64,000 bases of DNA from Paludibacteraceae bacterium (GCA_016285885.1 JAEERP010000001.1:1-64000), one strand, 5' to 3'. Shown: positions 42,268 through 52,700, numbered from the stretch's first letter. Program-made: numbers and translations. The notes: a model not told the origin generated them from the letters alone.

Positions 42268-42735
42268 TTACTTTTTTACGATTTTGATAGATTGATTGTC
42301 CACTTTCAAAACATAGACGCCTTTGTCGTTAGGCAATTTGAATTGAAGCGCTTCGCCATCTTTTGTGCTCTTCTTTTCAATCAGTTGACCCAACAAGGAG
42401 AACAATTCAACGTTCGAACCTGCCTTCAGTCCCTCGACCAAAATGTTTTGGTTGTCTAAGTAGGTGATGCGTACCTCGTTTGATGCGACGGCTGGTATTC
42501 CAGACTCCTCGCTATCCTCGAAATAGAACTTGCTTACGTTCTGGAATGGATAGGCGGTTGAAGCGCTTCCGTTCACGACCAAACTGTCGTTCCTGTACTG
42601 GAATTTTGGTGATTCCGACAATACAAATGATTTCTTTGTTAGGTCTTTGAATTCAATAGAAACCACTTTCGTGTTCGCGCAAACCGTTCCACAGACCCCA
42701 ATTGCGGCTGCTAATAATAACCCTTTCTTTTTCAT
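42268..42735 (-). CDS. Small secreted protein with T9SS type A C-terminal domain (second copy)
   Basis: 155 residues. Signal peptide (MKKKGLLLAAAIGVCGTVCA), an N-terminal beta domain ending FQNVSKFYFEDSEE, and a C-terminal Por-type sorting domain (about 100-155) with LDNQNILVEGLKAGSNVELFSLLGQLI, then FKLPNDKGVYVLKV and a KIVKK end. Architecture and length closely match the 158-residue protein at 28.6-29.1 kb. Stop codon 4 bases before the next ORF, again forming a coupled pair. Upstream DNA 42736-42964 is AT-rich with no clear promoter. Confidence 0.8.
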   Translation of the reverse strand: MKKKGLLLAAAIGVCGTVCANTKVVSIEFKDLTKKSFVLSESPKFQYRNDSLVVNGSASTAYPFQNVSKFYFEDSEESGIPAVASNEVRITYLDNQNILVEGLKAGSNVELFSLLGQLIEKKSTKDGEALQFKLPNDKGVYVLKVDNQSIKIVKK

Positions 42736-42964
42736 GGTGTAATAATTTTATGTTAATACTATACCCTCATGGCCCATGTCAGAAGGAAAATGGTTCCATG
42801 AAGATTTTACCCTATTAAAAACGCTCTAAGATAGTGTTTTTGTGGGTAGGTTGTGCAAAATAGTCCTTTTATTTTTGTCAATCTTTTTATTTTTTGATTT
42901 ATTTCAATCTTAATTAATACATAAAAAAGTTTAATTATGTTATGGAGGGAAGCAGAGGAATACC

Positions 42965-44179
42965 TCATTTCAATCCTTCGTGACTAGGTGTGAAGCCCTC
43001 TTGGATGGCGGCGGCGAAGTAGTGGGCGATCTCCTTGCGGGAGTAGCCGAGAAGGTCTTCGCCGATGTTGTAGAGGAGGTCGATCTCCTTCGGGTCGAAC
43101 CGTTTGTCCGCGATGATGATGCCCATGATGTAGAGCAACATGGTGTCACGTAGGGTAGGGTTGATCTCCAGGATGTTCTTGACGGACTCCTCGAATAGTT
43201 TCGAGATGTTCTGTTTGGAGAGTTCCTCGATGTATTGGATCGGGAATATCTGCAGGGCGGCGAGGTTGTCCAGTATCTGGTCGGTCTCATTCGGGTTGAT
43301 GTAGCCGTCGCAGGAGGCGATGATGAGACCCGCCGTGGCGATGAAAACCGAGAGGTTCTTGTCCAGTTCGGAACTGCGCACCTTCATGAGTATTTCGATG
43401 AGTCCCTGCATCTTCTCGGTCAGTTCCTTGTCGCTTTGCGCCTCGGAGAAGAGGTGGATGGCCTCCACGCGGATCGGGTTGATCGGGTGGTCGTCGCAGC
43501 TGAGACCCTCTTCTTCCTTGAAGTAGTTCAGACGTTTGATGTTCTCCTTGATGAAGGAGTCGAAGTCGATGCCCATCTTGTCGAAGTCGAGTCCGGAAGA
43601 CATCTTGAAGAAGGCTGATATGCAGCTATTTAGGTTTCCGACCGCCATGTATCCGTAACGGTCCGCCACCAATTCGGCGAGTTGTTGCCACAGCCTGATT
43701 TTGTGGGTGAGCAGTACGGGGATATCTCCGTCCTGGAAGACGAAAGTCACCAGGTTGAGTAGGCGCGCGTCCTGGTTGATGAGGTGGCCGAGCTCATGTC
43801 CGATGACGAATTTTAGCTCCTCTTCCGTCATGAGTTGGATCAGGGCGGAGTTGATGTTGATGATATGCGCTTCGTCCTTCTCCTGCGCCATGATGGCGAA
43901 TGCGTTGACTTCGGAGCATCCTGTGATGTAGAAATCCACCTTCTCCTTGAAGCCCAGTTTGTTCTTCACCTCGTTGAAGAGGTTGTAGTATTTGTTCAGG
44001 AGTTTTTCGTCCACCTTGATGCTATGGCCTTCCAGCGAGTTTTTCCAGTAGTTCTGCTTGGTAGGTATGCGGGTCGCCTTGATGATTTCTTGCAGGACAT
44101 CTCCCTGCATGGACTTATAGATTTGTTTGAAGAGGTCCTTCTCCAGCTGGATGGAGGTGTTTAATTTTTTTGCTGACAT
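42965..44179 (-). CDS. M48-family metallopeptidase with TerB-like tail
   Basis: 404 residues, no signal peptide or membrane segment seen. The zinc site is His128-Glu-Leu-Gly-His132 in VIGHELGHLINQD; a downstream Glu in LAELVADRYGYM is the third ligand. Residues about 265-404 form a helical domain (SVFIATAGLIIASCDGYINPNETDQI, then LYIMGIIIADKRFDPKEIDLLYNI) like TerB of tellurite-resistance modules, with the acidic repeated DGxxxxxE patterns. Lack of membrane helices sets it apart from HtpX. 25 bases after a flavin-reductase gene in the same direction. Confidence 0.85.
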   Translation of the reverse strand: MSAKKLNTSIQLEKDLFKQIYKSMQGDVLQEIIKATRIPTKQNYWKNSLEGHSIKVDEKLLNKYYNLFNEVKNKLGFKEKVDFYITGCSEVNAFAIMAQEKDEAHIININSALIQLMTEEELKFVIGHELGHLINQDARLLNLVTFVFQDGDIPVLLTHKIRLWQQLAELVADRYGYMAVGNLNSCISAFFKMSSGLDFDKMGIDFDSFIKENIKRLNYFKEEEGLSCDDHPINPIRVEAIHLFSEAQSDKELTEKMQGLIEILMKVRSSELDKNLSVFIATAGLIIASCDGYINPNETDQILDNLAALQIFPIQYIEELSKQNISKLFEESVKNILEINPTLRDTMLLYIMGIIIADKRFDPKEIDLLYNIGEDLLGYSRKEIAHYFAAAIQEGFTPSHEGLK

Positions 44180-44204
44180 TGTTGTCTGATTATAAAAGTT
44201 TGTG

Positions 44205-44765
44205 TTAAAGGTTCTTACCGTCGTGGAAGGCTTTGCCGACAGTCTGTCCGAGGCGGATATAGCCCTTGTGGATCGGGTCGTAGGCGATGAGGTGCATCTT
44301 CTCTACGTCCGGCTTCCCATCCTCCGCGAGACACTTCTCGTCTGCGAGGATGTTCACGATCTCCGCGATGATGTTGTAGCCGTTCTCGTCCGCACCGACC
44401 TTCTCTTTGATGCGGCACTCCAAGGTCATGGGGAAGACGTCGAACACAGGTGCGTTCACGTGAGGCGCCTTGCTCTCCTTCCATCCAGTCTTCTCCATCT
44501 TATTGGGTACTTTCTTGGCGCTTACGATACCCACGTAGTCGCAGGCGGTCAGGGTCTCCTCGGTACCGAAGGCCACGGTGAACTCTCCGCAGCGGTTCAG
44601 GTTATTCGTCGTGGCATGGGCGCCCATGCAGATCATGATCTCGTTCTCCTCCCATTGGCCTCCCCAGGCGGCGTTCATGGCGTTGGCCTTGCCGTTGGCG
44701 TCGTAGGTGCCTATGATCAGTACCGGGAGGGGGAGCATCCACGGACCGGGTTTAAAGTTCTTCAT
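44205..44765 (-). CDS. Flavin reductase-like (flavoredoxin) protein
   Basis: 186 residues, the split-barrel FMN-binding fold: GTYDANGKANAMNAAWGGQW at about 20-39 and GAHATTNNLNRCGEFTV near 50, with GTEET. Probably an FMN-dependent electron carrier or reductase using NAD(P)H, cytosolic. Substrate unknown. First gene of a probable two-gene unit with the M48-TerB gene, which starts 25 bases after its stop. Confidence 0.88.
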   Translation of the reverse strand: MKNFKPGPWMLPLPVLIIGTYDANGKANAMNAAWGGQWEENEIMICMGAHATTNNLNRCGEFTVAFGTEETLTACDYVGIVSAKKVPNKMEKTGWKESKAPHVNAPVFDVFPMTLECRIKEKVGADENGYNIIAEIVNILADEKCLAEDGKPDVEKMHLIAYDPIHKGYIRLGQTVGKAFHDGKNL

Positions 44766-45100
44766 TTATTGTTTTGTTAAAAGTTCGACCTTGTTGCTAT
44801 TGACGAATTTGTGTCGATTCATTATTCATTCGTCTTAATTTTCAGTTCCTTCATTATTTTTTTGCAATAATCTAATTTGCATACCTTGACAAGAGTACAG
44901 TCGACGAAAATGTTCGCCAGCCCGTTACCAAAACTTATCACAGATACCTTTTTGCCATAAAAAAAGAATATATCTTTTAAACTCATGATTTTAAGTATTA
45001 TGCAGAGGATTATACCCCTACTGGTTGGTGTTTTTTATTTCAAATTCATTTGTTTTAAAGAATTTATATTTAACTCTTTAGCTTGCTATAATTCAATACG
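44766..45100. other. Intergenic region between flavoredoxin and HAD genes
   Basis: About 335 AT-rich bases. No gene, no clean promoter box on either strand and no terminator hairpin could be assigned. A 30-codon open stretch near 44886-44980 lacks a start codon. Confidence 0.45.
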
Positions 45101-45730
45101 TTAATTGGCTGGTTGCGATAGCATGTCACGCAGCGCCTTCTCCCACTTGCGTTCCCTGTCCGCCAAGAGCGTATGGAACCCCAGCTGTTTGGCGCTGTCG
45201 AGGTTCTCTTGCGTGTCGTCGATGAAGATGGTCTCTTCCGGACGGATGCCGCTCTCTTTGATTACCTGCTTGAAAATCTCCGGGTCGGGCTTCTCCAGAC
45301 CCATCTCATGGCTGAAGAAGACCTTGTCGAAGTGTTGGGTGATGTTCGCCCGTTCGCCACCGAACCATCGGTCGAGCACTGCGTTGTAGTGTAGGTCGTT
45401 GATATTGCTGAGCAGGTAGGTGGGGTACTGTACGTGCAGTTGGTCAATCATGCCGAGGACATGGTCGGGCAGGGTGATGAGTACGCTGTTGAACATATCC
45501 TTCACCTCCTCGTCAGTTGTATTCTTTCCGCAGTGGCTCTTCATCCAAGCCACGAAGTCCGGCGTGCTGATTGTCCCGCACATATAACGGGAGAAGTATT
45601 TCTTGATGGTCCTCTTGCGCAGCCACAGGAACCATTTGGACATGCCGAGCGAGTAGAAACCTCGTGTGAGCTTCTCCATGTCTATGTCCACGATGACGCC
45701 TCCCAGGTCGAATAGTATGTTTTTTATCAT
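45101..45730 (-). CDS. HAD-family hydrolase (HAD-IA type)
   Basis: 209 residues. Motif I begins LFDLGGVIVDID with nucleophile Asp8; a cap domain of helices follows (about 15-85); motif II/III are near LLSNINDLHYN and GLEKPDPEIF, and motif IV is FIDDTQENL. Small HAD-IA enzymes dephosphorylate sugars or nucleotides; the substrate is unknown. It is divergent from the nine-gene operon that starts at about 46 kb. Confidence 0.9.
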   Translation of the reverse strand: MIKNILFDLGGVIVDIDMEKLTRGFYSLGMSKWFLWLRKRTIKKYFSRYMCGTISTPDFVAWMKSHCGKNTTDEEVKDMFNSVLITLPDHVLGMIDQLHVQYPTYLLSNINDLHYNAVLDRWFGGERANITQHFDKVFFSHEMGLEKPDPEIFKQVIKESGIRPEETIFIDDTQENLDSAKQLGFHTLLADRERKWEKALRDMLSQPAN

Positions 45731-45866
45731 GATATTCCTCTTTTTTTCCGCGTAAAGGTAAGTTTTTCTTGTGGATGATGCAAAGGAGTTGAGAATTAAG
45801 CGTCATGAATTAAGAATGACGAATTGTGAATTGTGGTAGATCTTTGATTCTTCGGGTATAAAAATA

Positions 45867-45897
45867 TTGTTATCTATCGCATATTTTTTTATATTTG
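45867..45897 (+). promoter_or_regulatory. Promoter of the nine-gene GTPase/tubulin/TIR operon
   Basis: -33 TTG at 45867-45869, a 20-base spacer, then -7 TATATTTG at 45890-45897: a good Bacteroidota promoter. No other clear promoter is visible inside the operon, where intergenic gaps are 1 to 47 bases. Confidence 0.7.
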
Positions 45898-46021
45898 CGT
45901 AATGTACCATTCTGTTTCTTTTAAGAAGAAAAGAGGGTGAAAGATGCGTTAGTAATTGAATTATAGGAATAAAGGAATAATGGGCTGCGGGCGTTCGGAG
46001 TCCATGGTAATTGAAAGATTT

Positions 46022-47611
46022 ATGAACAGAAAAAAGTGTTTGAAGTGGATGGCGGTTCCCCTCATGGCCGCGTTATGGGGATGCGGGTCTGGTGTTGACG
46101 ACAATTTCATGACCACATACTTGGAACAGTACCATGAGCAGGGCGTGGCGGAGCAAGATTCTTTCCGCAATGGCTACTCCGTCTATTTTGATTTGTCTGA
46201 CGGAATGAATTATGCCTATCAGGACGAGACGCTAAGGTGTTACCTGGAGGCGATAACGAACAAGGTGGATGGGGAATGGAACTCCTACGGATTGGGTAAC
46301 TCGCAGATTAACACTTTGAACCTGACGAAGAAGGATCTGTTCAACCGGATCGTCAATGTGGAGTACAAGGATATCATGGCACCTATCGAGGCTTCCTTCC
46401 GGCAAATCGTCTCCGAGCGCAAGTTGGCGTTGTTGATCTCCGACTTGGAGGAGTATGAGCAACAGGAGGCCGGATGCCCATATTTGAGTCCGATGATTGT
46501 CAATTCAGGCAAGAAGGGCGTCTCCTATGGGGAGCCTAAAGGGGGAGCGGTGAGCTCGGGCGCCAAGATCCAATACAGCGCCTATGCGTCGCAATATTTC
46601 ACCCAATGGCTCCGTTCGGGCGGGCAGGTCTATTTCTATGTGATGGACTACAAGGAACCGGTCAACAAGACAGATATGAAGGACAAACACCTCTATTTCG
46701 TCTTGTTCGACGACGCGAAGGGAACCCTGAGGGAGAAGGTCGACCAAGCGTTGGTGGGAAGGCCAGTCGCCTACCGCAATTTCTTGCTTACCAGCCGCTC
46801 CTATTCGTTGGAGACCAAGTATGCGAGCGCCACCCAAGGCGGTAATTACCATGACGGCAAGGGAGAGGATCTGGTCTCTGTGGTGAACGAGAGCGATCCG
46901 TCCGTAGCCATGTACATCAATCGCTCGACGGAGGGGTGGGAGTTCTACCCATGCAATGCCGCTTGGGGGGAGATCAAGAAGAATGCGGACGCCATGCGGG
47001 AGGAGGGTGTTCCCCGTGCGGATCGTTTCAAGCATTTTCTGAGCAAGCTCTTTCTGAAGGTGTTGAACGAGGATTCCTATACCATCAAGGATCTGCGGAT
47101 TCGTGTGACGAACGTGCAGGAGGATTTCGCCGCATACGCGCATTACCAGAAGGCATTGACATGCCCGCCTAAGGTGATCACCGAAGAGGGGGAGAAGATC
47201 GTCGACATGTGTGGTAACAAGTATACGGAGTTGTACTATGATCCGGTGACCGGCGAGCTGAAGCCTGAGTATCGCTATGCCGAGCCACGCGCTACCCGTG
47301 AGGTGAAGGATATGTTCGAGATGCAGCTCATCCCTGTGGAGGGAGATGCGTCGCAGAAGGAGATCGCTATCGATTTCTCCAACAAATTCAATGGCGAGAA
47401 CATGGATGTCTCCGCGGGCGACCTACTGAAGATTGAACTCGTCATCGGTGAATGTGACATCAATTATGATAAGATGAAGGACTATTTCATCTGGAAGGAT
47501 GTGGCGAGGACGAACAGCTCCATCGCCGAGTCGCTGCGTAATACGTTGCAGGCGGAGGGTGTGAGCCCGTCGGGTCGGGTCATCTATACCTACTACATCA
47601 AGGCATATTGA
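46022..47611 (+). CDS. Lipoprotein with degenerate vWA-like domain
   Basis: About 529 residues from ATG 46022, chosen since it starts a lipoprotein signal with lipobox LWGC (Cys21); the frame opens 22 codons earlier. The mature part has VYFDLSDGMNYAY at about 53-65, an Asp-x-Ser start like a MIDAS metal site, and LALLISDLEEYEQ near 135-147, where Asp takes the position of the second metal ligand. This looks like a vWA-fold domain in which the canonical DxSxS is altered. The C-terminal third (about 330-529) is beta-rich and unknown. First gene of the operon; places part of the system at the outer membrane or periplasm. Confidence 0.7.
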   Translation: MNRKKCLKWMAVPLMAALWGCGSGVDDNFMTTYLEQYHEQGVAEQDSFRNGYSVYFDLSDGMNYAYQDETLRCYLEAITNKVDGEWNSYGLGNSQINTLNLTKKDLFNRIVNVEYKDIMAPIEASFRQIVSERKLALLISDLEEYEQQEAGCPYLSPMIVNSGKKGVSYGEPKGGAVSSGAKIQYSAYASQYFTQWLRSGGQVYFYVMDYKEPVNKTDMKDKHLYFVLFDDAKGTLREKVDQALVGRPVAYRNFLLTSRSYSLETKYASATQGGNYHDGKGEDLVSVVNESDPSVAMYINRSTEGWEFYPCNAAWGEIKKNADAMREEGVPRADRFKHFLSKLFLKVLNEDSYTIKDLRIRVTNVQEDFAAYAHYQKALTCPPKVITEEGEKIVDMCGNKYTELYYDPVTGELKPEYRYAEPRATREVKDMFEMQLIPVEGDASQKEIAIDFSNKFNGENMDVSAGDLLKIELVIGECDINYDKMKDYFIWKDVARTNSSIAESLRNTLQAEGVSPSGRVIYTYYIKAY

Positions 47612-47651
47612 TAAAATATTAGAATAATAAATAATTAAAATAGAGTAATTT

Positions 47652-47993
47652 ATGCAAACAACAGTTGTGACTGCCTACCTGATTGCAGGTGTCGTGTGTA
47701 TCGTGTCCTTCTTATTGGCCTTGTTATTGTCCAACAAAGTGAATTATGAGCCGGACCGTTCGGATGTGGGGAAAAGGAAGCGCTATTTTTGGTTCCTAAT
47801 GGTTTTCAGCCTATTGATAGGCCTTTTGCTGAATTATTTCTTGGAGTTGCGAGGCATCCGCATCCCTTCGAGGGCCAATAATTACTTGATCCACATGGTG
47901 ATAGCCGGTGTGGGGTTCTCCGCATTGTACGTTGTGGTGGGCTTCCTCCTCAGCAAGGTCAGCAAGGGAAAGAAGATAGAAACATGGTTCTAA
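47652..47993 (+). CDS. Small membrane protein, unknown
   Basis: 113 residues with three hydrophobic segments (about 5-27, 46-64 and 80-102) separated by short basic or polar loops. No family recognised. Its position between the lipoprotein and tubulin-like genes suggests an inner-membrane element of the same system. Gap of 40 bases upstream and 15 downstream. Confidence 0.7.
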   Translation: MQTTVVTAYLIAGVVCIVSFLLALLLSNKVNYEPDRSDVGKRKRYFWFLMVFSLLIGLLLNYFLELRGIRIPSRANNYLIHMVIAGVGFSALYVVVGFLLSKVSKGKKIETWF

Positions 47994-48008
47994 TTTGAAT
48001 GAGAAGAT

Positions 48009-49715
48009 ATGAATGACAGTAAATATTTTGTGATAGCCATTGGGGGCACGGGCATGCGGTGTCTCGAATCGTTTGTCCACCTGTGCGCGGTCGGACTGTT
48101 CGACGACAAGGAGATCAACGTGTTGACATTGGATACCGATGCCCAGAATGGTAACAAGGAGCGGACGGAGAGTCTGATCCATTTGTATTCCTCCATCAAG
48201 CGGAAGAAGGGCTCCAATGAGGAGGGTAATCCGAATCATAACACGTTCTTCTCCGCCAAGTTGAAGCTGTATAGTTTCTATACCAGCTTCGGGGACAAGG
48301 ATAAGTCGAGGGATAATTATGACAATCTATCTTCCGTTCCGAATCAGGACGAGCAGTTGAAGATGGACAATGAGGACCTATCCGATCTCTTCTTGGAGAA
48401 GGATAGCGTGCAGCAGTTCGACCTGGCGCATGGTTTCCGCGCGCAGACCCACTTGGGTAGCATGTTGATGTACCATGGCATCATCGAGGCGGCGCGGAAC
48501 GTCACCCTCAACAAGAACACGGCCAATAAGCAGGATTGCGAGCTGATCGAGTTCCTCGATAAGATGGCGGAGGCGGGCAAGCAGGCGCGCGTCTTCATCT
48601 TCGGCTCCGTCTTCGGTGGCACGGGCGCCAGCTCGATTCCTATCCTCCCGATGGCCTTCAAGCAGGCGATAGCGATCCAAGGCAAGTTCTCCCTGAACTT
48701 CCAAGATATGAAGTTCGCCACGACATTGCTCACGCAATACTTCACCTTTGCCAGTCCGGATGAGAAGCAACGGAAGGCGGAGAAGGGTATCGTGGCGGAC
48801 GCCAAGCTCTTCCCTGTGAACAGTCAGGCGGCCCTCCAGTTCTACCAGAACGATGCGACGGTGAAGGAGTGTTACCGCTCACTCTACCATGTGGGATGGC
48901 CTTTCGGCTCGTCCGATTACACCAACACCACGAGCGTGAAGACGGTCACGGGCGGTAACGAGCAACGCAATGCTTGCCATGTGGTGGAGTTGTTGTGCGC
49001 TTCGGCCGCATACGATTTCTTCAACCGGGACGAGAACGAATTGAACAATGCGGAGGCCCAGTATTATTTCCACGGGGTGGAACAGATACCGGGTACCCAA
49101 ACCTATAACTTTGTGGGCAGCACCTTCGTGGGAGGCCCAGGCAAGGAGCAGTTGGCGGATATCTTCACCAATAAGCTCGGTGCCTTCCTCTCCTTCGCCC
49201 ATGTGATCCTTTCCAAGCATCAGGCGGCCTTCGACGAGGATATCCACGGCACCAAGGCCTTCATCGATTTCTTGAACCAGAACGAGGACATTAAGAACAA
49301 ATACCACTACGAGACGGGCCTTGAGATCGAGGAGATGGATCAGATCGATAAGTACATGCGTCAGTTCGCCTACTCAGTGGTCAACTCCAAGCTGCGTAGG
49401 GGCTGGATCTACCAGATCTTCGATTCGCTGAACGGTAGCAACTTCATCTTCAAGAAGGATGCCTTCGAGAGTGACCCTGTACGTCTGAGAAGCAAGGACT
49501 TCGACCCAGGCAATATCTTCGTGGAGGAGGCGCATAACTGGCCTACCGAGTCGGGTATCATCGGCATAGGCGGTGAGACCAGCTATAACAAGTTGATCAC
49601 GATCTTGAAGACGAAGGCTGAACCGAAGGAACAGGAGCAGCATCTGACCACGATCAAAGAGAAATTTCTTGCTCACTTATACAATGCGATCACGATCGCC
49701 CAAAAGTTTGTCTAA
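48009..49715 (+). CDS. Tubulin/FtsZ-like GTPase-fold protein
   Basis: 568 residues. N-terminal nucleotide-fold start FVIAIGGTGMRCLESFV (about 7-23), and the tubulin-family signature region FGSVFGGTGASSIP at about 198-211, close to the GGGTGSG consensus. Acidic switch features occur between them (LTLDTDAQNG near 40). The C-terminal half (about 330-568) is mostly helical and unlike FtsZ. Best match is the divergent tubulin-like family sometimes called Tubulin_2; polymerisation is a family property, not shown here. It sits 17 bases before a giant Hsp70-like gene. Confidence 0.75.
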   Translation: MNDSKYFVIAIGGTGMRCLESFVHLCAVGLFDDKEINVLTLDTDAQNGNKERTESLIHLYSSIKRKKGSNEEGNPNHNTFFSAKLKLYSFYTSFGDKDKSRDNYDNLSSVPNQDEQLKMDNEDLSDLFLEKDSVQQFDLAHGFRAQTHLGSMLMYHGIIEAARNVTLNKNTANKQDCELIEFLDKMAEAGKQARVFIFGSVFGGTGASSIPILPMAFKQAIAIQGKFSLNFQDMKFATTLLTQYFTFASPDEKQRKAEKGIVADAKLFPVNSQAALQFYQNDATVKECYRSLYHVGWPFGSSDYTNTTSVKTVTGGNEQRNACHVVELLCASAAYDFFNRDENELNNAEAQYYFHGVEQIPGTQTYNFVGSTFVGGPGKEQLADIFTNKLGAFLSFAHVILSKHQAAFDEDIHGTKAFIDFLNQNEDIKNKYHYETGLEIEEMDQIDKYMRQFAYSVVNSKLRRGWIYQIFDSLNGSNFIFKKDAFESDPVRLRSKDFDPGNIFVEEAHNWPTESGIIGIGGETSYNKLITILKTKAEPKEQEQHLTTIKEKFLAHLYNAITIAQKFV

Positions 49716-49732
49716 TGTTTAATTGAAGAATT

Positions 49733-52700
49733 ATGGCTGAAAATAAAGCTTTAGTTATAGATGTAAATAAGGGTAAGGAAATCGCTTGTAGCGACGCTAA
49801 TCAGTGGAATCCGCTTGAAATAAAAACCATTACGGACGAAATCGATACGGGTTCCGCCCTCGATAAGGATAACAAGGAGGGCTTGAACGCCTTCGTGTCG
49901 GGTGTGCCTTCGGTCTTCGCCCGCGTCTATTTGTTCAAATATGCTTTGGTCCACGCGGGGAAGATCAGGTCTGATAACACGCAGTCCATCAATATCTTCT
50001 ACACCAGCCTGCTCGACCAATGGCGCAAGCTCATCACGGCCATCGCGCTCTTCGACGAGAAGATTGAGGTGCGTCGCGTGAAACTGACCTACTCCGACGG
50101 CAAATCGGTCAAGGAGACCTCCCATATTTATGAGCCGAAGGGCGCTTTCGGTAATATGTTGCTGTTGAACAGACGTTTATGGTGCGACCCAAGTGTGCCT
50201 GCGGATACGCCGGACGATCGTCTGGAGCCTTTCATCGACATCATCAAGTTCGATCATAAGGTGATCGGCGCCACGTCGCCCGAGACGTTGCTCTTCTCCT
50301 CCACACAGTTCAGCGAGGCGAATAATCCATCGTTGTACCAGGCGGTCAGCAACCTCTCCATCCAGCAGAAGGGTAGGCTCTACTCCTATGTGGGGCATCT
50401 CAAGAGCAAGTTGGCTGAGTTCGGTGCGATGTATGGCCTGAACCTTGCCTACATTGACCATGAACTGGAGATTTGGCTGAAGGAGCTGAACGAGGAGTTG
50501 AAGGAGTTCGATACCATGAACGATATCCCTTCCATCAATAAGTTCATCGCACCTTTCTCCGTCGTGTTTAACCACTCCACGATGTTGTATAGCTACAACG
50601 GAGCGATCTTCTCCACGCAGAAGACGGGGCAGGAGAATGAGGTCCCATTTGACCCTAAAACATTGCTGTTGCCGAAGGATTCGGAGATCGCTCAGATCCT
50701 CACTCGTCCATACACGGCGACGCATCCGAATGCGCTCGACAAATATCCGTTGCACCTGCTCAAGGCCAGGGTGGAGGGTGATGAGGGCTATGCCTATTTC
50801 GCCTTGCCGCTCAGCGCTGACGGTCTGAAGGTGTTCGGTAACAATGTGGGACAACTCCTCCAGGAGAATGTGGATGGCTCCAATATGGAGATCCGCTCCA
50901 CGCTGACCGCCACATACGATCCTTCGCTGAAGATCGATAACCTGAAGGTGCTCTTGAAGATCCGCTTGTCGGGCGAGAGCAGTGAACAGGGCGCGGACAT
51001 CAACGAGGTCTATACGGTGAAGGAACATCCTATCCAGAAGAAGGATCTGATGATATGGCCTAACTTCGTGAAGGATAAGTGGTGCCGCTACTTCCTCTAC
51101 TCTGAGCTTCCGCACGACACACACTCCTCCAATTGCCCATTCACGGCTAACCCGATCGCGGCCTGTCCAAGCAAGGGTGCCATGCGTATGCTGTTGGACG
51201 AGAAGGAGCAACCGGTCTTTTTGTCCAATGGCGACCTGCTCGCTACGGATAAACGTGTGAACGCACAGTTGCTGGTTTCCGCCCGTAAGATGATTGATAA
51301 TCCATACAAGTACGAAATATTCGAGTCTAAGCTCCCGTATTATGGCCTCGCCCTGACGTGTGGCGACAAACCGGCTGGTTTCTTGGTGATCAAGTATGGT
51401 AGCCAAGGCGACTCGCAGTTGCCAAGGAATATGTACGGTGCCTCCGCATCCGACACGGTCAATGCGGTCTTGGGCGTCGATTTCGGTAGCACCAACTCGT
51501 CCGTGGCCTACTGTCTGGAGAACCGTAGCCCGGAGGCCTTCAGCTTCCACAACAAATGTGTCTCCTTGTTGCAGAACAGCCATTCCCCTAAGGAGGACGA
51601 GTCGGGCAACCATGACACCAAGTGTGTCGAGCGCAACATTTTCTTCTTCCAACGTCGTGAGCTGGGCTCTAATGCGATCAAGAGCATCTTGTCCATCCAT
51701 GACAAGTCTCGGATTGACCTCTCCAAAGGGGAGGCGGAATCGCTCCAGAGGGAGGTTGTCGGTGGTTTCCCATGCTTGGAGAATGAACTGCCTATCTCTT
51801 CCGTCTCCGAGCAGCGCATCAACCTTTTGTTCGACGATGATGTGACCGCTGAGTTGGTGCACAACATGAAGTGGGCGGACTCCGCGATAGACATCGCCTA
51901 CCGCAAAGCTTATCTGCGCACGCTGTTGCTTCAGATCTATGCGGAACTCTACGATAAGGACTTCGCGCCTATCGTGCCGAATAAGATCAGATGGTCCTAT
52001 CCATCCTCCTTCACTTTCGAACTGATGAACCAATATTCACAGATTTGGGAGAGCATGAAGGATGTCTATCCATTTGATGGAGAGGATGGCGATAAATACC
52101 AACGTCCGATCATATCTTCCCCTAACCTTGCGAGGGCTTCCGTGCTCGGTGGCGGCTTAGGCGATGCCTCTTCCAACGAGGGTGGCTTGGGTGGACTATT
52201 GGGCTCCTCCGCTGGTTTGGAGGGCTTGTCCGGCTTGGGCGGTGGCCTCGGTGGAGGTCTCGGCAGTGGCTTGGGTGGCGGTCTCGGTAGCGGCACGAAT
52301 GGTGGCTTAGGCAGTCACGCCAATGACGTGAGACCGCAGGTGATAGACTTGTCTCCTAAGAAAGAGTCGGTACGCTTTGGGTTCAAGACCATCAATATGG
52401 ATGGTAATTACAGCATGACCGAGGCGAACGCTGTGGCCAATAAATTCGCGAATAACATTGATAGGCAGAGCCTCTTGCTCTGTTTCGACATCGGTGGTAG
52501 CACCTCCGACATCTCGGCGCTTTGCCAGATGTACGACGAGCGTCGTGTGGCCTCTTGCGCCATGGTGAAGCAGAACTCTATCCGCTTTGCCGCGCAGAAC
52601 GTTTCACGTGCGACCCAATATGCCTCCGTCACCTTCAAGAACGTCTTGTTGTCCGTCTGTCAGCAGGCAGGCTGGTCGATTCCAGGCTTGAACGTGGGGG

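Noticed and set aside
44886-44980. About 30 open codons in the flavoredoxin-HAD gap
   Set aside because: No start codon and no recognisable similarity.
50177-52033. 618-codon open frame antisense to the SrfB-like gene
   Set aside because: Lies wholly opposite a gene with clear motifs and has a composition typical of a reverse-frame shadow.
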